A DNA stretch of 64,000 nucleotides from assembly GCA_030622545.1 (NCBI GenBank), contig JAUXGA010000001.1:124001-188000 (forward strand), given 5' to 3'. The position numbers were made by a program, and so were the translations under genes. Below the pieces are notes generated by a model that worked only from the letters and a program-made list of their open reading frames with translations, ran no database searches and was not told the origin of the DNA. This document shows positions 15,963 to 25,521 of this stretch, piece after piece (position 1 is the stretch's first letter; each line of letters begins with the position of its first letter). The stretch comes from a bacterium. GTDB taxonomy: Bacteria; Electryoneota; RPQS01; DYHQ01.

Positions 15963-18944
15963 TTAGTCTTTGACGACTTCTCGTCGTTTATTCAGACCAA
16001 GGCTTCCCAGCTGCGAGGGCAACCCATTCATCCGGCGGTTCAATCGTTCGACCACTCGACCGAATTCACCGATGAATCGAGCTTTGGTTATTAGGATAAG
16101 CGCTGGTAGCAAAGTAATCGAGCCGAAAGCGCTGGTGACCATTGTTACAGCAATCAGGTAGCCAAATCTCTGCATAGGAACAATGTTTCCAAAAATCAGA
16201 ACTAAAAACCCCAGCATCACTGTAACAGCGTTAATGAGAATCGCTTTACCAGTCGTTTCCAATGTCACACGGAGCGCTTCCTGCTCTGACTTCCCAGCCT
16301 GAAATTCCACCTGAAAACGGGTCAAAAAATGAATGGTATAATCTATCCCAATGCCGATAGCAACACTCCCTATTAACACACTTACGACATCCAAAGGAAC
16401 ATTTAGAACCACCATCAGAATGAAGTTACCGAGGATGGTTACTGTTATAGGCACCAGAGAAATCAAACCACCAGTAAAGGAGCGGAAACGAAAAGCGAGG
16501 AGAAAGAAAACCAGTGTCATTGCCACAATCAGACTGAGCGCCTGACTTTTCAAGATGCTCAGATCGAGATTCTTAAAGATCATAGGCATACCGGTCTGCA
16601 AGGTGGTGAGCTCCACCCGGTCATCAGTAGGAAGTCCGTAAGCCGCCATTTGGAGGTTTTGCGGGAACGGCAAACCCGCATAGTCCTCCACGAGTAACCA
16701 GATGTCTCCTTGGACATCCTTCCGAAAAGATGATAATTCCATTTCTGGAATGTCGGAAGTGTTCTCCACTATTTTATCCGTCAGACCCTTAACGATGGTC
16801 TTTTGACGACCTTCGGCAATGATACTTCGCAAAGCGAAAGCTGCATACTCTACAGCTTCCGGATCATCAGCATACATTGATGCTGGAACTCGCTGTCGCA
16901 ACACGGAGTCTATCGCGGTTTCACTCGGCATAGAATCGAAAAACAGAGGCTTCAGGCTGGAGATCACATCTTGGATAATAAAGTCGGAATCAAGCGGTAG
17001 GTCCGCCGCATCACTCCGAAAATAGACGGCGATGGTTTGGCTGAGAGTGTCAACTTGTTGACTGCTAAGCTTTTGAACACCGTGAGAATCAACAGTTTTG
17101 AGCACAGATAAAACCCGATTTGAATCCAGTTGGTCAACTCCGAAATGCTTGGCGTCAAGAACGATCATTGCAGCAACTTCAGCTATGCGTTGCCTCTGAA
17201 CTTCCGTCCTTATGGATTCAGGTAAGGCAGCGAGTTCCAGTCTGAACAGTTCTCGCGGAACATTCGTTTCGAGATACCGGTTGATACTGTCAACCACCGC
17301 GATAATCCGAGTCGAGTTCACCGTACCAATCTTAGCCTGAATCAGAGCTCGCTCGTTATTGTCCGCGACCAACTGATCCATAACCTTGTTCCCATCGATA
17401 AAAACCCAGAGGTTTGCAACACCTTCGCGAGTGTCTGGAATCATTCGGCGTCCATTCATCTGCTCGTTCAGCTCAGCGATCAGATCGGCCACGGATTGGG
17501 GATCATTAACATCGGGGAGACTGCGAAGATATTTCTCAAAATTGAACATCTGCTTAAGAACAAGGGGATCTTTGATGTCACCGCTTACTAAGATCTGCAA
17601 TGGTATAGCCCCACCGAAGCTCTCTTCCATCATGTCTTCCGCTTGACGAATCTCACTCTCGTGCTTGAAGTACTCCACCATATTGACCTCTCGGTGCAAT
17701 TGCGGGATGGTGACTATGGCGGCAATTATCATCAGAATACCACCGGAGATGATCAGCTTTTCATGCGCTAAAATCAGTTCGGCAAGCCGATCCATGAGCC
17801 GGGTGACCCAGCTTTGCTGCTGACCCTTGGCGCTCATTCGTGGTTTCCAAGCAGGGAGGTATGAAAGAACGACTGGTATAAAAACCAGCGACAACGCCAT
17901 AGCAAAGAATACCCCCAAAGAGGCGAACACTCCAAAATTCTGAGTCATGGTCAGATAAGAAAAAAGAAACGACAGGAAACCCACTAAGGTCGTTACCCCG
18001 GTCAAGATAATGGGAAGTGCAATGTCGGCTGTGGACTGTCGGATGTGGTCGAACTTGTCTTTGCTTAATCCTCCTTTTTCGAAATACGTACTGAGCAGAT
18101 GTATGCCATAAGCGCTGCCAATCGCTATTAGAAGTATCGGGATTGCCGCTGTAACAATCGTAAGCTCAATCCCCATCCAATTCATCAACCCTAAAGTCCA
18201 GATTGTGCTTATCAGCACCGTTCCCAGAGGCAGGAGCACACCCCGAAAGCCATGGAAACTCAAATAAAGCACCAGAACAACCAGCAGGATGACCAGAGGA
18301 ATTAATCGCGTGAGATCCGCGGTGATGATATCAGTAAGAAAGATCATCTGAAAGGGAATCCCTGCGTAATAGGCTTTCTCATTTCCATCAGTGGATTCGA
18401 CAATCCCTCTCAGTTTCCCTGCAACTTCAGTCTTGCTCGTTCCTTCGCGAATTCTGGCAATTACCAGTGTAATACGCCCATCAGCAGAAACGAGGCTTCC
18501 ACGGTACATATCCTTCGAGATGGCATAATCACGAAGTTTTTCAAGTTCCTGTGAATCCTGGGGAATGCGGCCTCTTGGGATTAGTTTTCCGACTTCTATC
18601 CCGTCTGGTATTTTCTTAATGTCAAGAATATCGGTTAGGCTCAAAACCTGGCTGACTTCGGGAAGATCCTGAAATCCGGTCGTAATAGAATCGATCCTGG
18701 CCAAGGTATGAGGATTGAATACGTCGTCAGTTTCCAAAGCAACCATAGCCAGAGAATTTCCGCCAAACTTATCGCCCACCTCCCGAAACAACACCACTAC
18801 GGGATCGTCTTGAGGCAAGTAGTTTAGGATGTCGCTGTCTATTTTCAGTTTGGTCAGTTGATAGGTGAAGAAAATAGTTGATAACACTATCCCACAAAGG
18901 AGTGGGAATCGGAATCGCATGATCCAAGCAGCTAATCTATCCAA
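15963..18944 (-). CDS. RND superfamily exporter, MMPL/HpnN type
   Basis: It is 993 residues with the duplicated RND layout: a first membrane helix at about 10-30, a large periplasmic loop, a cluster of helices at about 205-370 (LIPLVILLVVLVLYLSF, ILLIAIGSAYGIHLL), a helix near 395, a second large loop, and a final cluster at about 800-960 including IGSVAIGIGIDYTIHFLTR. The SAYGIH and GIDYTIH segments match the MMPL/HpnN pattern. Members export hopanoids, mycolates, siderolipids or other hydrophobic molecules using the proton gradient. It is the first structural gene after the TetR regulator. Confidence 0.93.
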   Translation of the reverse strand: MDRLAAWIMRFRFPLLCGIVLSTIFFTYQLTKLKIDSDILNYLPQDDPVVVLFREVGDKFGGNSLAMVALETDDVFNPHTLARIDSITTGFQDLPEVSQVLSLTDILDIKKIPDGIEVGKLIPRGRIPQDSQELEKLRDYAISKDMYRGSLVSADGRITLVIARIREGTSKTEVAGKLRGIVESTDGNEKAYYAGIPFQMIFLTDIITADLTRLIPLVILLVVLVLYLSFHGFRGVLLPLGTVLISTIWTLGLMNWMGIELTIVTAAIPILLIAIGSAYGIHLLSTYFEKGGLSKDKFDHIRQSTADIALPIILTGVTTLVGFLSFLFSYLTMTQNFGVFASLGVFFAMALSLVFIPVVLSYLPAWKPRMSAKGQQQSWVTRLMDRLAELILAHEKLIISGGILMIIAAIVTIPQLHREVNMVEYFKHESEIRQAEDMMEESFGGAIPLQILVSGDIKDPLVLKQMFNFEKYLRSLPDVNDPQSVADLIAELNEQMNGRRMIPDTREGVANLWVFIDGNKVMDQLVADNNERALIQAKIGTVNSTRIIAVVDSINRYLETNVPRELFRLELAALPESIRTEVQRQRIAEVAAMIVLDAKHFGVDQLDSNRVLSVLKTVDSHGVQKLSSQQVDTLSQTIAVYFRSDAADLPLDSDFIIQDVISSLKPLFFDSMPSETAIDSVLRQRVPASMYADDPEAVEYAAFALRSIIAEGRQKTIVKGLTDKIVENTSDIPEMELSSFRKDVQGDIWLLVEDYAGLPFPQNLQMAAYGLPTDDRVELTTLQTGMPMIFKNLDLSILKSQALSLIVAMTLVFFLLAFRFRSFTGGLISLVPITVTILGNFILMVVLNVPLDVVSVLIGSVAIGIGIDYTIHFLTRFQVEFQAGKSEQEALRVTLETTGKAILINAVTVMLGFLVLIFGNIVPMQRFGYLIAVTMVTSAFGSITLLPALILITKARFIGEFGRVVERLNRRMNGLPSQLGSLGLNKRREVVKD

Positions 18945-19003
18945 TTGATGATCCTTTCCATATTGGACGAAATCAGTTTTATCGTCACTTTGGGTAAAAA
19001 AAT

Positions 19004-19588
19004 TTAAACTTTAAGTATTCCCTTGAACAACACATTAAGAAGAGCCTCAATCCCCTCTTCAAGTTCCAGAGGACTTTCTTCGATCATCCAAGTCGATTCA
19101 AGTCCTTTCACTGCTATGGTGATGGCAAAAGCAGTAAGTTCTGGAGCAGCCACATCTAATTCCCCGTTGGCCGTGCCGTCTTTAAGTATCTCACAAACTA
19201 ATTTCTGTTCCTCGGCCAGATACTTTTTCCTGACTTCTTCAATCTGGGGCCAATACTCATCTAGTGTCTCATGGGTTACTTTGTAAAAATTGACCAGCTT
19301 GGCAATATTGCGGATCTTGGTTAAAAGATACATTCGCATTTTTTCTTGTGATGTTGAAGCCTTGGCAACTTCCTCTCGAATCGTGGATACCAAGCTGGCG
19401 CTTTCCTTTTCCACAACTTCCAGAAATAAAGCTTCTTTGTCCGGAAAATATTTATAGAAAGTCCCTTTGGCGATCTTGGTCAGCCGGATGATCTCCTCCA
19501 CGGTCGTCTTTTTAAGACCAAAGCGAGAGAACAAGCGTTGCGCTGCCACAACGATCTTATCTCTTTTTGTGCTCAGTGGTTGATTCAT
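19004..19588 (-). CDS. TetR-family transcriptional regulator
   Basis: It has 194 residues. The N-terminal 60 form the TetR helix-turn-helix (KIVVAAQRLFSRFGLKKTTVEEI...AKGTFYKYFPDKEALF). The C-terminal helical domain would bind a ligand, perhaps the substrate of the exporter. It is transcribed ahead of the MMPL gene on the same strand with a 59-nt gap. A 9-bp inverted repeat overlapping a good promoter upstream is a likely autoregulatory operator. TetR proteins usually repress until ligand binds; that mode is assumed here. Confidence 0.93.
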   Translation of the reverse strand: MNQPLSTKRDKIVVAAQRLFSRFGLKKTTVEEIIRLTKIAKGTFYKYFPDKEALFLEVVEKESASLVSTIREEVAKASTSQEKMRMYLLTKIRNIAKLVNFYKVTHETLDEYWPQIEEVRKKYLAEEQKLVCEILKDGTANGELDVAAPELTAFAITIAVKGLESTWMIEESPLELEEGIEALLNVLFKGILKV

Positions 19589-19700
19589 TGTGAAATCCTT
19601 GTGATTATCACTATATTATACTTAAACCAGTGAAGAACAATGGAATTGCTTTACAGCACCTCGTATCCTCAATAGAAATATTGGATTGCAGGATGTCAAA

Positions 19701-19762
19701 TAGACGAAATAGACGATTATCCTGTTTTCGTCTAATGTACAGCTTTGTTTTGTAAAAGTCAA
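19701..19762 (-). promoter_or_regulatory. Promoter and candidate operator of the tetR-exporter operon
   Basis: On the minus strand TTGACT (19757-19762), a 17-nt spacer and TACATT (19734-19739) form a good sigma-70 promoter. TAGACGAAA (19701-19709) and TTTCGTCTA (19726-19734) are a 9-bp inverted repeat with a 16-nt gap, overlapping the -10 edge and the start region. A third half-like TAGACGA lies inside. A second possible -10 (TATAAT at 19615-19620) is closer to the gene. The operator role is inferred. Confidence 0.55.
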
Positions 19763-20045
19763 GAGAAATTTTTCCTTTTTGTCGTGCGCTAAAAGGAAAT
19801 GATAAGTGGGTGCGCATATCCCACCCTCTGATATTTGATGGTATTCCAGTGACTCGGAAGAGGAATCAGCTATCATATTTCTTAATGCAGCAAAGGCGGT
19901 GATTGTTTCACCGCCTTTGCATTTTACAGACTCCGTGTGAAGCTTACATGAAGTACAAGCCAATCCATCCCTATTGCATCTACCGGAACATTTGTCTAAA
20001 TTAGGATGATTTGTCTGATAAGAATATACGCGGCGACACCCTTTA
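19763..20045. other. Gap between tetR promoter and primase, with a strong terminator
   Basis: No gene is supported here. GCAAAGGCGGTG and CACCGCCTTTGC (19890-19920) form a 12-bp hairpin followed by ATTTT on the plus strand, which may insulate the primase gene from leftward-region transcription. The minus ORF 19622-20062 in the track crosses this hairpin and resembles no family. Confidence 0.5.
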
Positions 20046-23000
20046 ATGGAAAATCCTGTCACATATTACAAGAAATTCTGGGCGATTAGACGGCAGGGAC
20101 CGCAATTTCTTCCTTTACCAAAAGCCCATCAAGCTGTCAAGGACATTTCCTGCGATCCCGAACAAAGAATCGGCGCGGTATGGTCGATTCAAGATTACTG
20201 GGAACCACGGGATGGCCCAAGCGATATTGATATGGTGTTTGATATTGATTCACAGGATAGGATAGGTGATGCGCGACGGCTAGTTGATTTTCTGGCAGGA
20301 TATTTCCATCTGAATGAAGTGCAGATCCGGATCTATTTCACCGGCAGTAATGGCTTTCACATCTGCGTACCCCATCAGGTCATTGCGAATCCACTTGATC
20401 CGTACACCATGACCGATATAAGGGAAAGCGCGCATCGCATTGCCGGCATGGCTGGTATCATTCCTGATATGAAAATCTACAAGATGGGCGCGTCGGCTAT
20501 TGTACCACCACACGTCTGACATTTCAAAACTGGTTTGTACAAGATTCCTCTATCCATTGAAGAACTGTTTAGCCACGACTTAACCGTATTTAAAGAATGG
20601 GCAAAAGACGACCGACAGCTTGAAGATCAGGGAAGTCCAGGGCTGTGTGATGAACTGGCGCGTTTTGTGGCTGACGTGCATGAATCGTTACAGCGGACCG
20701 AAGCGCAAGAATCCCGCACTATCCGACCGGCACGTGTAGCCACTAGAAGGGATGAAGGCGACCGGGAAGCCGCTACCCCCATCATTTCTGAATATGGCGT
20801 TGACATCGAAGAATATCTTCAAGACAAAGTCGAAAATGCACAACGCAGTCGCGATGAACTTAATGCCAGCTGTCCTTTCCACCATCCAGACACAAATCCC
20901 AGTTGGTCGATCAACCTAAAGACCGGTCTGTCCCATTGCTTTTCCTGTGACGACAGGGATTACAATTTTGAACAACTGATTGAAGCAGCAGGATGGAATC
21001 CCCCAAACGGATTGCTACCCACTATTCAATGGGGATTGCTCAGGGCGAAGTGGCTCTACAAAGAATTGAAGGAATGCAGGCGTCCCGAAGAAAGATTTCA
21101 GGCTAACCTTGATGCGAATTCAGTCCGCATACTAGGTGAAGTGTATAAAGTAATACGCGACAGGCTCGAAGACCGCTACAAGGCAGTTGAACCTAGATAT
21201 CGATCTGACTGGACGTTAGTTGTCAAGGCTCTGTGCCGTAACCTTAATGATATTGCCATTGTGCCAGCAGCACCGGGGAATTTCAAAACCTCTATTTACC
21301 GTACATATCTCGAAGGACTTCGCCGCCTAGATCGATACTATGGCGCTATAGTGGTATTGCCTTTACAGGATGACGCTGAAGCCTTAGCTAGCGAAGCTGA
21401 CCGTTTCGTGCCGGGGGAACAGAATGTAAGTGGAAGAACCGTCTATCCCATGCTGGGCTATGCCAAAGAAATCTGCACGGCTTACTGTTACGTTAACTGT
21501 GACCGAAGTCCCAAGGGCGATGGAACCTTACCGGAATGCAACGGCTGTGAACACTATGAAGGCAGGGGATTCGAAAAATATAAGCCCTCGCAGTGCGCCA
21601 TGTGCCAGAATTATAACTGCCGTGTGAAATACAACAAGGAACGACAGCGTCATAGTCCCATCTTGGCGATTACCCATGCGCGTCTGGCCATGCAGGATAT
21701 ATCAGATTTGCTATTCTGGCAGGATTCAAGTGGGCATCGGCATCCCCGAAAAGAAATTATCATCGATGAAGTACCAAAATTCATTGACGTGAAGACGTCA
21801 AGATATGATGAACTGATCCACTTTCTGGATCGATTGCATGCCCACCATAAGAAGAATCCCCATGACGGTTTATACTTGCCCATTATGAACACACTGCGGC
21901 GGCAATTAGAACAACTACGGGCATCCGATGATGAACAAGACCAGGGATTCATTCCGCCCATAAGTCCGGACTACGGGATCGGTGATGCCTATATTAATAC
22001 CGTGCACAACGTCGTGGAAGACGATAATGATATTCTGCTACTAAGCTTGGGATTAATCAGAAAAGGCGGAACCTATCGAAGGGACAACTTGGGTTTGCAT
22101 ATCAACTACGGTTACAGGACACTGGATTTGTCTTTGGATGTGAAGACAACCATTTTAGATGGAACCGCACTGGGCAATGTCCACTACGATGTGCTTCTGA
22201 ACAGCCGGCCTGGCGTTCGCTTTCTGGGATCGTACCAGCCAAGGAATATCGATAAGCTTGTAATCCGATTGGACGCGGATAGAAGCATATCCAAGACTTC
22301 CCTTAGCAAGAATGACTGTGCGAATCTGAACATGTTTGCCCAGGAAATTAGCCGTCTAATGACCCATGTTCACCCCGAAGAAAGGGCTTTCGTCTTGACT
22401 TTCAAAGGATGGGAAGATAAGATTGAAGCGCACCTATCTGATGAAGTAAAGGCAAGGTGCCAGACAAGGCACTATGGCCAGACCCCCGGATCCAATGACT
22501 TCCGCGACGCTACGGTGATGTTCTTCGTAGGGAACTTACGATATCAGGAAGATCAGTACCTGGCCCAAGCAGCCGTCCTGTACGGAAGGGAAGTTCTAGA
22601 TGTACCTGATGCTGAATCAGGCCCTGATAAAGTGCGCAGGTTCTTGAATGGCCATGCGGAACATTACCGGGAACAGTCCTGGCTGGTGGATGTGGTGCAG
22701 CAGATATACCGAACACAACTGCGGGAATATGGGATCAAGGGTCACGTGACGGTGTACATGGGCAATAGGGACATGGAATTCATCCGGCGGTTAAGAGATT
22801 CACTGGAAGGGATAGAACCGGAACAGTGGCATTCGGTGCTAAGCGCACCTGATAGCAGCAGGCGCTTGGTAAATGCGTTGATAGAAGCTTTCTGTGACCC
22901 CGGTGTTGACAAAGTATCTAAGGGGCATATCCGGGAAGCGGCGGGGATGAACGACAAACGCCGACTGACTGATGCACTTGGGACACCGTACACCAAGTGG

Positions 23001-23078
23001 TGGATTGACCAGCTTGGGATTAAGGTGCAGCACCAGACTTTCGTCTGGGGCCAGCCATCACGGGGCATCCACAGCTAA
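20046..23078 (+). pseudogene. AEP-type primase with CHC2 zinc finger and helicase-like region, interrupted by one in-frame TGA
   Basis: Two ORFs (20046-20519 and 20535-23078) lie in the same frame, separated only by TGA at 20517-20519. Before it are AEP primase features: the DxD of VFDID (about residue 62) and the nucleotide-binding GSNGFHI (about 100). After it the frame continues HFKTGLYKIPLS, the conserved end of the AEP domain. Thus one gene of about 1010 codons was split. Further on come a DnaG-like zinc finger (CPFHH...CFSC), a degenerate P-loop APGNFKTS and a Walker-B-like IIIDEVP. It probably replicated the element. The rest of the frame is intact, so the stop may be recent, read through, or an error. 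The second ORF's TTG start is artificial. Confidence 0.8.
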
Positions 23079-23858
23079 GAAAGCCAAGGCCCAGGGCGGC
23101 CGGAAGCCCAGTCATCCCTGTGGTGACTTGTCTTGCTTTTGCAGCCCCAAAGTACCGGATCTTCTATGGCATATTTATAGGGAAACCGGTACTTTGACAA
23201 AGGTGCCGGGGCTAAAGGCAACAAGACCACAACAGGACTATGGGCACCTTACGGCCCTGGACTGCTTAGCCTGCCACCACCCATAAGGGCGTAAGCCCAA
23301 GCCAAGTACCACAGGGCAAAAGCTGTCCTTGCGGCCGGGATCCCCTTGCTTACCACCCCCCATGCGGGCATCCGCAATTAGATCCCTTGCCGAAGGCAGC
23401 CCACCTTAGTTTCCTACCCCTAAAAGGCCACATATCTTACACTGATATCCAGTCCCATCCAGCCATCCCCAGCGCCCTTCACACCGACTTCCCCCGGCTT
23501 CGTCCATCTGAAAGCAGCATATCCGAAACTTTCGCATCAGGCACGCAGTCACACAGCAGCCATTCAAGCTTTGTCCCATAAGAACAGCTATTTACATCAA
23601 TGCTGCTTGCTGCTGTTTTTGGCCGTTTACGTGACGGATTTACCGTGACTTGGCCGCCCTTGACCCCGAAAGCGAAGCCATCCTAAAGGCCTTTCGAACA
23701 CCAAGCAGCAAATCCCTTCCTTCTATAGAAATCCCACACACATATTTTTGCAGACCAGGTCCTTGCCAGACTTGGGACGAATCCCATAGAGGCCTGAATT
23801 TGGATTATATTTCCCAAGCCCTATTCTTGGGTGAGTCGACTTAATCCGAAACGTTCCG
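23079..23858. other. Gene-free, C-rich 780-nt stretch (possible origin or regulatory region)
   Basis: No convincing gene on either strand: the plus ORFs at 23387 and 23650 are low-complexity and have no ribosome sites. The plus strand is rich in C and poor in G compared with its neighbours. Small hairpins are present, for example CCCAAG/CTTGGG at 23813-23831 and AACAGC/GCTGTT followed by T5 near 23582-23622. Its position between the primase and recombination genes is where a replication origin would often lie; that is inference. Confidence 0.45.
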
Positions 23859-23888
23859 AGCCCCCCACCCCTTCGTGGAGGGCTTTTT
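23859..23888 (+). terminator. Terminator before the Rad52-like gene
   Basis: AGCCCCCCAC and GTGGAGGGCT form a stem with a short CCCTTC loop followed by TTTTT. It lies only 44 nt before the next ATG. Confidence 0.75.
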
Positions 23889-23931
23889 ACATTCACTGTT
23901 CAACCCATCAACCCAACAAAAGGAGACCATC

Positions 23932-24588
23932 ATGGAAACCACAGACACAACAAAAGCAACCGGTAACGGTAAGCTGAATCTTGAGGCCCTGACCAAGCCC
24001 TTCGAGAGCGAGGTGATTCAGCAGAGGAAAGGTCGCTTCGGCCAGATGCTTGATTACGTAGGAGCGCACTATGTCATCGAGCGTTTGAATCAAGCAATGG
24101 AAGGAGAATGGTCCTTCTGTATTCGGGAGCACGTGATCCTTGAGGATGAAGTGATCGTCATAGGAGAGCTATCTTCGCACGGAATCAGTCACCAGCAATT
24201 TGGGTCTTCGTCGATTACACGGGGCAAGCAGGACAATCAACCCATTTCCATTGGCGATGATTTGAAAGGAGCCGCATCGGACTGTCTGAAGAAGTGCGCC
24301 ACGCAATTCGGTGTGGGACTTCACCTTTATGGCCTTGAGATCAAGCCCAACGGGAACGGAGGCAAGGAACCCACTACACCGCATCTGGAGGAAGAAGAGC
24401 CCGAAGAGCAATCCCATCGCGTCACCAACGCCCAAATGAGCAAGATCTTCCAGATCGCAAAACAGAAGGGCATCCCCCAGAATCAGCTGATCAAGAAGAT
24501 CCGCAATCGCTTTTCCAAATCCCTGTATGCACTGACCACACACGAGGCAGACGAGCTACTGACAATCCTGGAGGACGTGCCGTTGTGA
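23932..24588 (+). CDS. Rad52/Rad22-family single-strand annealing protein
   Basis: These proteins coat single-stranded DNA and anneal complementary strands, the core step of phage-type recombination. The ATG at 23932 follows AGGAG by 6 nt; the track ORF starts 57 nt earlier in the leader. Residues about 15-140 show the Rad52-like pattern RKGRFGQMLDYVGAHYVIERLNQAM...WSF and GDDLKGAASDCLKKCATQFGVGLHLYG. A Glu-rich linker and a C-terminal helical tail follow; the 218-residue length is typical. It lies two genes before a RecB-like nuclease, recalling annealase plus exonuclease pairs such as Red beta and lambda exo. The leader contains CCATCAACCCAA, shared with the next gene. Confidence 0.85.
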   Translation: METTDTTKATGNGKLNLEALTKPFESEVIQQRKGRFGQMLDYVGAHYVIERLNQAMEGEWSFCIREHVILEDEVIVIGELSSHGISHQQFGSSSITRGKQDNQPISIGDDLKGAASDCLKKCATQFGVGLHLYGLEIKPNGNGGKEPTTPHLEEEEPEEQSHRVTNAQMSKIFQIAKQKGIPQNQLIKKIRNRFSKSLYALTTHEADELLTILEDVPL

Positions 24589-24615
24589 ATGTAACAAGAA
24601 TTATCGTATCGTAAG

Positions 24616-24649
24616 GCCCCGGCTTCATAAGAAAGTCGGGGCTTTTTTT
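24616..24649 (+). terminator. Terminator between the Rad52-like and DUF932 genes
   Basis: GCCCCGGCTT pairs with AAGTCGGGGC and is followed by seven T residues. It leaves only about 30 nt before the next ATG. Confidence 0.85.
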
Positions 24650-24678
24650 ATGCCATCAACCCAAGAAAGGAAACTATC

Positions 24679-25440
24679 ATGTCACAGAAAACAATCGAAT
24701 CCCTGGATCCCTTTGCCGCTGTGCAGAAGGTTCCCCTATTTACCGAGAACGGAGCGCAGTCTTCCCGTTATGCCGTGATACTTGATCCCTACTGTGAGAA
24801 CAGAGAGGTTGGTATCGTATCCGGTGACTATCAGCTGGTCGAGAACCACACAGTCTGTGAGATCGCAACCGAAGTTCTGGACAAGACTGGCTATGACTAT
24901 CAGTTAGCCAAACATCTATTTGACGGCAAGCGATTCCAGCAGCGGTGGATCATCCCGGAGATCAACTTCGAGCCGCAGAAGGACGACATCGTCCAGATAG
25001 CCGTAGATGTTTTCAATTCCTATGATGGAAGTACCACTTTTGGACTGGCCTTCAATGCGCAGAGGTTAGTGTGTTCCAACGGAATGGTCGTTGACTTCCG
25101 CTTAGGGAGTTTCCGTTTCAAGCATTATGGGAACGAAGGCTTCACTGAGGAGCTATCTGAGGCAGCCATCACCATCAGAGAGCTATCGAACAAGATGCTT
25201 GGATTAGTCACTTGTCTAAAGAGAATTGTGGACATCCCCATCGAGAGAGCCGATATCCAGAACACCTTCCGTGAGTTGAAGCTACCGAAGACGTACACTG
25301 CGGATGTATTCATGGCGTTAGACGGAGATAACCTGTGGAGCTTGTACAATGCCTTTACAGGCGTCTTCACAAAGCAGGAGTCCTTCCGCGCTGAGACTTG
25401 GAACAGACAAGTATCAAGACATTTCCTTAGTGCTAATTAA
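24679..25440 (+). CDS. DUF932 family phage/plasmid-like protein
   Basis: It is 253 residues. The pattern YAVILDPYCENREVGIVSGDYQLVEN...VCEIATEVLDKTG, then AFNAQRLVCSNGMVV and RFKHYG, matches the DUF932 (phage/plasmid-like, TIGR03299) family. Its molecular job is unknown, but members accompany recombination or replication genes of phages and plasmids. It has a ribosome site AAGGAAA and the same CCATCAACCCAA leader as the Rad52-like gene, and is flanked on both sides by terminators. It probably belongs to the element's recombination module. Confidence 0.85.
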   Translation: MSQKTIESLDPFAAVQKVPLFTENGAQSSRYAVILDPYCENREVGIVSGDYQLVENHTVCEIATEVLDKTGYDYQLAKHLFDGKRFQQRWIIPEINFEPQKDDIVQIAVDVFNSYDGSTTFGLAFNAQRLVCSNGMVVDFRLGSFRFKHYGNEGFTEELSEAAITIRELSNKMLGLVTCLKRIVDIPIERADIQNTFRELKLPKTYTADVFMALDGDNLWSLYNAFTGVFTKQESFRAETWNRQVSRHFLSAN

Positions 25441-25462
25441 TCGAACGAATCAACACAATGAG

Positions 25463-25503
25463 GCGGCGTGGTCGAATAACACCGGCCGCGCCGCTTCCCT
25501 TTT
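25463..25503 (+). terminator. Terminator between the DUF932 and RecB-like genes
   Basis: The GGCGGCG...CGCCGC stem with a mid-bulge is followed by TTCCCTTTT. The T-run is imperfect, so this is weaker than its neighbours. The next gene starts 18 nt further on. Confidence 0.6.
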
Positions 25504-25521
25504 CCCAGAAGGAGGAACATC

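Noticed and set aside
19622-20062. 146-aa minus-strand ORF with several cysteines
   Set aside because: It runs through a strong terminator hairpin, the tetR promoter and the inverted repeat, and has no recognisable family or ribosome site.
20517-20519. Genome-wide recoding of TGA or selenocysteine at the primase stop
   Set aside because: Many other genes in the window end cleanly at TGA, and there is no Sec-type context or SECIS-like hairpin evident; a point mutation is simpler.
23387-23844. Two plus-strand ORFs of 64 residues in the C-rich gap
   Set aside because: Pro/Ser-biased low-complexity translation, expected from C-rich DNA; no ribosome sites.
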